In this document: one piece after another, positions 16,459 through 21,404 of the stretch | How the letters are laid out: each line of letters starts with the position of its first letter | Position numbering within the stretch: position 1 is the stretch's first letter | Assembly: GCA_017481395.1 (NCBI GenBank) | Contig: JAFUPE010000038.1 | Location: forward strand, 1-21,404 | Source of the DNA: Ruminococcus sp. | GTDB taxonomy: Bacteria > Bacillota_A > Clostridia > Oscillospirales > Acutalibacteraceae | Direction of reading: 5' to 3' | Length of the DNA stretch: 21,404 nt | Translations under genes and position numbers: made by a program | The notes under the pieces: generated by a model | What the model was told of the DNA's origin: nothing | Databases searched by the model: none | Seen by the model: the letters and a program-made list of their open reading frames with translations, nothing else

Positions 16459-17661
16459 GCTTTCCCTGAAAACATTCATTTCTCTTTGACTGTTTTCAGA
16501 TGTAACGGCTTCGTAATCATAAAGAATGTAGCCGTCAAGGTCATTTTCTCGTATGAGCCTGAGCTCCTGAGAAAGAATGTCGTCGCTTAATTTCCACGTG
16601 CCTTCGTCGGCGTCGCTTCCTGCTTTGTATACGGCAAGCCCTGCGTAAAGCTTTAACTTTTGATGACGCTCCAGCTTAAGCCAGTTATCAAGCCCTGCCT
16701 CGAATTTTAGGGCAGGGTTTTCTAATGAATAATATAACTGAGGGCAAACGTAGTCCACATAGCCTATGCACTTGCACCAAGATATAACGTCAGCCCCCAT
16801 ATTAAGGTCATTGTTTATATTTCCCTGAGGAGAAATGCCGAATACTATGTTTTCGTCATGTTCTTTAATTGTTTTGTAAACCTCAGCCACAAGCATATTT
16901 ACGTTAGATTTTCTCCACTCGGAAAGGGGCATAGCATCCCTCTCGGAAGCGAAGGACTTTAAATATTGATTATACTCAGCTTTATCAAAGCTTTCGTCTG
17001 TAGTTGGATAAAAGTAATCGTCGAAGTGTATGCCGTCAACAGGGTAGTTTTCGATTATTTCTTTAACTCCGTCTGTTATAAGCTTTCGTGCATCTTTTTT
17101 GGCAGGGTTAAGGTAAATACCATCCTCGTATTTTATACCTATTGTTTTATCCTTTTTATATGGATTATCTTCTGATAATTCAAATTCTGACGTTGCTGCC
17201 ATTACCCGATATGGATTTATCCATGCGTGGATTTTTATATCTTTTTCCTTGCATATTTCACACATAATCTTAAGTGCGTCAAAGCTTGCTTGTTCACCCT
17301 GCTTACCCCATAGTACGTGAGAGCTTGGAAAAATGCTTGACCTGTAAAGCGAGTCGCAAAAAGGTCTTACGTGCACAAATAATGCATTACATTTGTAATC
17401 TTCGGCGGTTGATGCTATTTTATAAAACTTTTCTCTAAAGCTTTTTTCTGAGTAATCAGTCCCGTTCATATCAAGTGAAATATAACTTACCCACATACCC
17501 TTAAGCTCTGCTTCATCTTCCGTGGCACTTAGTGAAATGACAGGTTTTGTTTCCGCTGCTAAGCCCCTTTTTATATTATTGTTGTGATTTGCACTTGCTA
17601 TCACTGACACTACTGCCAGAATAAATGTCAGTATTACTGCAATGCTCAGGTGCTTTTTCAT
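16450..17661 (-). CDS. Secreted GHL10-family glycosyl hydrolase-like protein (DUF187)
   Basis: Probably exported protein of the GHL10 (glycosyl hydrolase-like 10, PF02638) family, thought to act on cell-wall or other glycans; the substrate is unknown. The first 24 residues form a signal peptide (KKH, then a hydrophobic run, then ASA-type cleavage) with no lipobox cysteine. The barrel follows: KGMWVSY (54-60), the FVHVRPFCDSLYRSSIFPSS strand-loop, HAWINPYR (145-152), DGIHFDDYFYP (209-219) with the likely catalytic acids, then FGISPQGN and CPQLYYS. The product is 403 residues and looks complete. Its start codon at 17661 follows GGAGGG (minus strand, 17673-17668). It converges on mtaB with a nine-base overlap and diverges from the DUF1294 gene with 22 bases between start codons. 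Confidence 0.88.
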   Translation of the reverse strand: MKKHLSIAVILTFILAVVSVIASANHNNNIKRGLAAETKPVISLSATEDEAELKGMWVSYISLDMNGTDYSEKSFREKFYKIASTAEDYKCNALFVHVRPFCDSLYRSSIFPSSHVLWGKQGEQASFDALKIMCEICKEKDIKIHAWINPYRVMAATSEFELSEDNPYKKDKTIGIKYEDGIYLNPAKKDARKLITDGVKEIIENYPVDGIHFDDYFYPTTDESFDKAEYNQYLKSFASERDAMPLSEWRKSNVNMLVAEVYKTIKEHDENIVFGISPQGNINNDLNMGADVISWCKCIGYVDYVCPQLYYSLENPALKFEAGLDNWLKLERHQKLKLYAGLAVYKAGSDADEGTWKLSDDILSQELRLIRENDLDGYILYDYEAVTSENSQREMNVFRESLE

Positions 17662-17667
17662 AACGTT

Positions 17668-17677
17668 CCCTCCGAGG
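17668..17677. promoter_or_regulatory. Back-to-back ribosome-binding sites of divergent genes
   Basis: GGAGGG on the minus strand (17673-17668) serves the GHL10 gene starting at 17661. GAGG on the plus strand (17674-17677) serves the DUF1294 gene starting at 17684. The two sites touch, and only 22 bases lie between the two start codons. There is no room for promoters between them, so each transcript must begin inside the other gene. Confidence 0.75.
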
Positions 17678-17683
17678 TTTTAT

Positions 17684-17968
17684 ATGGATAAAATATTCTT
17701 TGTTTATGTGTTCATAATCAGCATTGTCACAGTTGTTTTAACTGTTTACGATAAAATCGCCGCTAAGAAACGGCAATTTCGTATCAGCGAAGCTACCCTT
17801 ATGTTATGTGGTGTTTTTGGCGGTGCGGCGGCAGAATTACTTACTATGCTTATTATCCGCCACAAAACCAGACATATTAAATTTATGCTTGGACTTCCTT
17901 TAATAATACTTGTGCAGGTTAGTTTACTTTTGGCACTAAAATATATTTTGGGTGTAATTTATGCTTGA
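17684..17968 (+). CDS. DUF1294 small membrane protein
   Basis: Small membrane protein of unknown function matching the DUF1294 pattern: a first hydrophobic helix followed by YDKIAAKKRQFRISEATL, a GGAAAELLTM segment, and the RHKTRHIKF motif before the last helix. I chose the ATG at 17684 because GAGG (17674-17677) lies six bases upstream. The longer frame from 17642 would put 14 unlikely residues inside the divergent gene's signal region. The product is 94 residues, about the family's usual size. Its last eight bases overlap the rluA-family gene, so the pair is likely cotranslated. Confidence 0.82.
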   Translation: MDKIFFVYVFIISIVTVVLTVYDKIAAKKRQFRISEATLMLCGVFGGAAAELLTMLIIRHKTRHIKFMLGLPLIILVQVSLLLALKYILGVIYA

Positions 17969-18821
17969 ATTTATAGTAGATAAGGATTTTGAAAAGCTAA
18001 CAGCAGGCAGATTTTTACGCACCTACTGTTTTGTTTCTGCACGCACACTTGCAAAACTTAAAAGAGTAGTAGGTGCAATACTAATAAACGGAACACCTGC
18101 ACGTGCTGTAGACCTTGTTAAGAAGGGCGATGTTATAGCTATTGATATTCCCCAAAGCAAGTCTGACGGAGTTGTACCTGTTGATTTGCCTATTGATATT
18201 GTCTTTGAGGATGACTATATCATAGTCCTTAATAAGCCTCCCTTTATGCCTGTGCATCCTACTAAAGTGCATCAGGAGGACACTTTGGCAAACGCATTAT
18301 GCTTTTACGCTCAAAATAAAGGGGAGACCTATGCCTTCAGAGCAGTTAATCGATTGGACCGCAATACCTCTGGACTTGTTATTGTTGCAAAGGACAGACA
18401 TACAGCATCCTTGCTATCGTCAGAGGATATCACAAAGCATTATATAGCATTTGTAATGGGGAAACTTAGCGAGAAAGGTACTGTGAATGCACCGATTGCA
18501 CTTTCTCCTGACAGCAAAATAGTACGCAATGTAACTAATATCGGCAAAGAAGCCATAACCCACTTTGAGCCTGTAAAGCGTTATGATGATTTTACTGTCT
18601 TAAAACTTACTCTTGAAACAGGCAGAACTCACCAGATAAGATGTCACATGTCTTATATAGGTCATCCGCTTTTGGGCGACGACCTTTATGGAGGTGCAAA
18701 GGATAAAATCAACCGCCATGCTCTGCACTGCGGTTATATTTCCTTTACCCATCCTATTAATGGCGTAAAAATAGAGTTAAACGCTGACCTTCCTGAGGAT
18801 ATGAAATCAATCATAAAATAG
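17961..18821 (+). CDS. RluA-family RNA pseudouridine synthase
   Basis: Isomerises uridine to pseudouridine in rRNA or tRNA; the exact target cannot be read from sequence. An S4-like RNA-binding region lies at about 8-60. The catalytic domain begins near IVFEDDYIIVLNKPPFMPVH, and the family motif RLDRNTSGL holds the catalytic aspartate D133. LETGRTHQIRCHMSYIGHPLLGDDLYGG near the end is also typical and was seen in full. The 286-residue product looks complete. It overlaps the DUF1294 gene by eight bases; its own ribosome-binding site is weak (TTGGGTG), consistent with coupling. A bidirectional terminator follows directly. Confidence 0.9.
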   Translation: MLEFIVDKDFEKLTAGRFLRTYCFVSARTLAKLKRVVGAILINGTPARAVDLVKKGDVIAIDIPQSKSDGVVPVDLPIDIVFEDDYIIVLNKPPFMPVHPTKVHQEDTLANALCFYAQNKGETYAFRAVNRLDRNTSGLVIVAKDRHTASLLSSEDITKHYIAFVMGKLSEKGTVNAPIALSPDSKIVRNVTNIGKEAITHFEPVKRYDDFTVLKLTLETGRTHQIRCHMSYIGHPLLGDDLYGGAKDKINRHALHCGYISFTHPINGVKIELNADLPEDMKSIIK

Positions 18822-18852
18822 AACAGTGCGTCTGTTTGTCAGACGCACTGTT
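18822..18852. terminator. Bidirectional terminator between rluA-family and TIGR04086-type genes
   Basis: A perfect 13-base-pair stem (18822-18834 with 18840-18852) has a five-base loop. It begins right after the plus-strand stop codon and ends one base before the minus-strand one. Moderate T-rich tails exist on both sides (ACTATATTTT on plus, CTATTTTA on minus). It probably ends both converging genes. Confidence 0.85.
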
Positions 18853-18853
18853 A

Positions 18854-19270
18854 CTATATTTTAAGCTTTTCTTTTTTATTAACACCCTTAACTCCGCCTA
18901 TTGCAGAAGGTAACATTAAAGCTAATGCCTTAAGCAAAAGCATATATGTAATTTCGGCACTGCCTGTGGCAAAGCCTATTATAAGCATAAATATAAATAC
19001 TATTACGGAACTTAATACCCCATACATAAGACCGCCCGACTTTTTAATTCTTGCCGCAGTATAACCGCCTGAATATCCGCCAATGAGTAAGGGCACAAGC
19101 ATAATATACCCTGCGACACTTTCAAAGAGGTTTCCCGAAACCACTAAGAATAATGAAACTACTACCGTCATAATCAAAATTATCATGATATTTACAACCG
19201 AGCCGGTAATAAGTGCCTTCATGGTCTTTGCGGTTTGATTTTCGTTCATATTGATTTTTACAGCTTTCAT
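18854..19270 (-). CDS. TIGR04086 family membrane protein
   Basis: Small integral membrane protein without known function. The 138 residues hold four likely membrane segments (about 19-45, 50-72, 80-102, 107-127). The GGYSGGYTAARIKKSGGLMYG turn, rich in glycine, is characteristic of the TIGR04086 family, as is its place beside yajC and tgt. That family is often found near the Sec accessory genes or the SCIFF peptide system in Clostridia; no such peptide is visible here. The ATG at 19270 follows AGGGG (19316-19312, minus strand), which lies inside the stem of the preceding terminator. See the terminator and -10 entries. Confidence 0.8.
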   Translation of the reverse strand: MKAVKINMNENQTAKTMKALITGSVVNIMIILIMTVVVSLFLVVSGNLFESVAGYIMLVPLLIGGYSGGYTAARIKKSGGLMYGVLSSVIVFIFMLIIGFATGSAEITYMLLLKALALMLPSAIGGVKGVNKKEKLKI

Positions 19271-19318
19271 AATAAAAACCCCTGAATATAAGTCTCTGTG
19301 AGATTATATTCAGGGGTT
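19271..19318 (-). terminator. Terminator of yajC that buries the next gene's ribosome-binding site
   Basis: Read on the minus strand, a 15-base-pair perfect stem (19318-19304 with 19291-19277) is extended by a bulge and four more pairs (GAGA/TCTC). It ends in TTTTTATT, directly touching the ATG of the TIGR04086-type gene. It starts 10 bases after the yajC stop codon. The 3' arm contains AGGGG, the only ribosome-binding-like sequence for the downstream gene, so read-through RNA would hide it. Confidence 0.88.
19303..19308 (-). promoter_or_regulatory. Perfect -10 box inside the terminator's 5' arm, candidate promoter
   Basis: TATAAT is read on the minus strand at 19308-19303 within the stem. 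Transcription from it would start near 19297, in the hairpin loop, giving a leader of about 27 bases. No good -35 is present at 16-18 bases (TAATAA at 17), so the call rests on the -10 box and on the need for expression downstream of a terminator. Confidence 0.4.
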
Positions 19319-19328
19319 AGTTAATTTA

Positions 19329-19778
19329 TTACTGGTCTTTGTTTTTCTTGGCTTTTTTCTCAGCCTTTGCCTTTGCTTTTTCGTCAGCTAAACGCTTCTT
19401 TTCTTCTTCTGCAGCAGCGATTGCAGTGTTGTTGGAGTATACACACCACTTTTTGAATCTGAGCTTAACTCTGTCAGAGCCTGTCTCAAGTACGATTTCA
19501 TCGTCTTCATCTTTAACGGCAACAACCTTACCTGTAATACCGCCGATTGTTGTGATATCGTCACCAATCTGAATGTTTTTCTTAAGCTCTTCCTCAGCTT
19601 TTTTCTTCTTGTTGCTGGGTCTTATCATAAAGAAGTAAAGAGCTGCAAAAATAATAATGTAAATAGCAAGCATACCAAAGCCGCCGCCACCAAGGCAACC
19701 GGCAGCACCGCCATCAGCGGCACCTGTTGCAGCCTGTGTAGCATCTGCTAAATTCATAATAGGGGAGATAAAATTCAT
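19329..19778 (-). CDS. yajC: Preprotein translocase subunit YajC
   Basis: Accessory protein of the Sec translocon, normally associated with SecD and SecF. I chose the ATG at 19778 (149 residues): AAAGGA lies ten bases upstream, whereas the TTG at 19787 abuts it. A Gly-rich N-terminus precedes one membrane helix (about 33-51) ending in FMIRPSNKKKK. The conserved soluble part follows: IQIGDDITTIGGITGKVVAV and a short beta region. A low-complexity Lys/Ala/Glu tail of about 30 residues closes the protein. secD and secF do not follow, unlike in many bacteria. A promoter lies just upstream, and a strong terminator follows its stop codon. Confidence 0.93.
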   Translation of the reverse strand: MNFISPIMNLADATQAATGAADGGAAGCLGGGGFGMLAIYIIIFAALYFFMIRPSNKKKKAEEELKKNIQIGDDITTIGGITGKVVAVKDEDDEIVLETGSDRVKLRFKKWCVYSNNTAIAAAEEEKKRLADEKAKAKAEKKAKKNKDQ

Positions 19779-19809
19779 ATAATTCAATTCCTTTCAATAC
19801 AATGAGTAG

Positions 19810-19838
19810 ATTATATCAGTTATCTTAATATAAATCAA
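19810..19838 (-). promoter_or_regulatory. Promoter of yajC
   Basis: On the minus strand TTGATT (19838-19833), a 17-base spacer and TATAAT (19815-19810) form a near-consensus promoter between the tgt stop codon and yajC. No terminator is visible after tgt, so yajC may be transcribed both from here and from the tgt promoter. Confidence 0.8.
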
Positions 19839-19855
19839 GTAAATAATTTGTTAAG

Positions 19856-20995
<1,140 letters not shown>

Positions 20996-21017
20996 TTAAA
21001 ATTAAAATTACTATTTC

Positions 21018-21046
21018 AGTATATATTAAAGTAAGTAAAAATTCAA
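21018..21046 (-). promoter_or_regulatory. Promoter of tgt
   Basis: On the minus strand TTGAAT (21046-21041), a 17-base spacer and TATACT (21023-21018) lie 32 bases before the tgt start codon. The -35 box is 17 bases from the -35 box of the divergent regulator promoter, and the DNA between them is almost pure A/T. Confidence 0.75.
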
Positions 21047-21063
21047 TAATTAATATTTATAAA

Positions 21064-21091
21064 TTGACTTTAATACTTGATTTGATATAAT
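21064..21091 (+). promoter_or_regulatory. Promoter of the XRE-type regulator
   Basis: TTGACT (21064-21069), a 16-base spacer and the perfect TATAAT (21086-21091) lie divergent to the tgt promoter. Transcription should start near 21098, leaving a leader of about 90 bases. Confidence 0.82.
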
Positions 21092-21097
21092 ATTTAC

Positions 21098-21112
21098 TCT
21101 ACCAACGGTAGA
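21098..21112 (+). repeat. Palindrome at the regulator's transcription start, candidate operator or hairpin
   Basis: TCTACC (21098-21103) and GGTAGA (21107-21112) are perfect reverse complements around a three-base loop, at the expected transcription start. It could be an autoregulatory operator for the XRE protein or a 5' hairpin that stabilises the mRNA. Confidence 0.45.
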
Positions 21113-21188
21113 AATCTCCCAATTCAACCGCTGGTGTGTGGATTTTTGGTTCAAAACAGCCTATATTTATGGCGAAAGGAGGGTTCCT

Positions 21189-21404
21189 ATGGACCAAATC
21201 AAAATCGGCAAATTTATTTCTAAATGCCGAAAAGAAAAAAACTTAACCCAAATGCAGCTGGCAGAAAAGTTAGGAATTACAGACAGAGCAATATCAAAAT
21301 GGGAAACGGGCAAATCCTTGCCTGATTCCTCAATTATGCTTGAGCTTTGTGAAATGCTCGGCATAACGGTAAACGATTTATTATCCGGGGAGGTAGTTAC
21401 AATG
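21189..21404 (+). CDS. XRE-family helix-turn-helix regulator, partial at window end
   Basis: DNA-binding regulator of the Cro/C1 (XRE) type. The ATG at 21189 follows AAAGGAGGG at ideal spacing. The 72 visible residues show the whole HTH domain: LTQMQLAEKLGITDRAISKW is the helix-turn-helix, followed by ETGKSLPD and a short helix. The frame is open at the window end (last codon ATG), so a C-terminal part is missing. Similar clostridial proteins often carry membrane segments there, but I cannot see that here. It has its own promoter and a palindrome at the expected start site. The target genes are unknown; self-regulation is a reasonable guess. Confidence 0.9.
   Translation, partial: MDQIKIGKFISKCRKEKNLTQMQLAEKLGITDRAISKWETGKSLPDSSIMLELCEMLGITVNDLLSGEVVTM

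Noticed and set aside
16466..16499. Terminator between mtaB and the GHL10 gene
   Set aside because: The 8-base-pair repeat has an 18-base loop, lies inside the GHL10 coding sequence and lacks a T-run on either strand.

Overview
The window looks like chromosomal core DNA of a low-GC member of the Clostridia. An Oscillospirales/Ruminococcaceae-like gut anaerobe is my guess, from protein style and gene order only. The evidence is the Firmicutes-type order rpsB-tsf-pyrH-frr-uppS-cdsA-dxr-rseP-ispG-polC, the Gram-positive PolC replicase, strong GGAGG ribosome-binding sites, frequent TTG starts and AT-rich intergenic DNA. I see no phage, insertion sequence, CRISPR array, rRNA or tRNA, and no gene-free stretch exceeds 300 bases.

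Layout. Positions 1-961 hold a secreted SleB/CwlJ-type cell-wall hydrolase behind a long, structured leader, closed by a terminator near 1000. Positions 1062-2957 are a self-contained rpsB-tsf unit (ribosomal protein S2 and EF-Ts) with its own sigma-A-type promoter and terminator. A second clear promoter at 3014-3042 starts what looks like one ten-gene operon running to 16458: pyrH, frr, uppS, cdsA, dxr, rseP, ispG, polC, an AI-2E family permease and mtaB. No terminator is visible inside it. It couples nucleotide supply (PyrH), ribosome recycling (Frr), the MEP isoprenoid route (Dxr, IspG) that feeds undecaprenyl diphosphate (UppS), phospholipid precursor synthesis (CdsA), intramembrane proteolysis (RseP), replication (PolC) and tRNA modification (MtaB). 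This mix is typical of Firmicutes.

Positions 16450-21404 are a mosaic of short transcription units. A secreted GHL10-family protein on the minus strand overlaps mtaB tail to tail. It lies head to head with a DUF1294-rluA pair, with only 22 bp between the two start codons. A bidirectional terminator at 18822-18852 separates rluA from a minus-strand group: tgt, yajC and a TIGR04086-type membrane protein, each with at least a candidate promoter. A divergent AT-rich promoter region then leads to an XRE-type regulator cut by the window end.

The window is mostly ordinary housekeeping DNA and I do not see a convincing new multi-gene system. The most interesting signals are in control regions and one protein. 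They are a compact terminator, buried ribosome-binding site and perfect -10 element in front of the TIGR04086 gene; the structured leader of the hydrolase; palindromes on the rpsB, pyrH and XRE promoters; and a roughly 80-90 residue helical insertion in the PDZ region of RseP. Several start codons were moved from the longest reading frame on ribosome-binding-site evidence.
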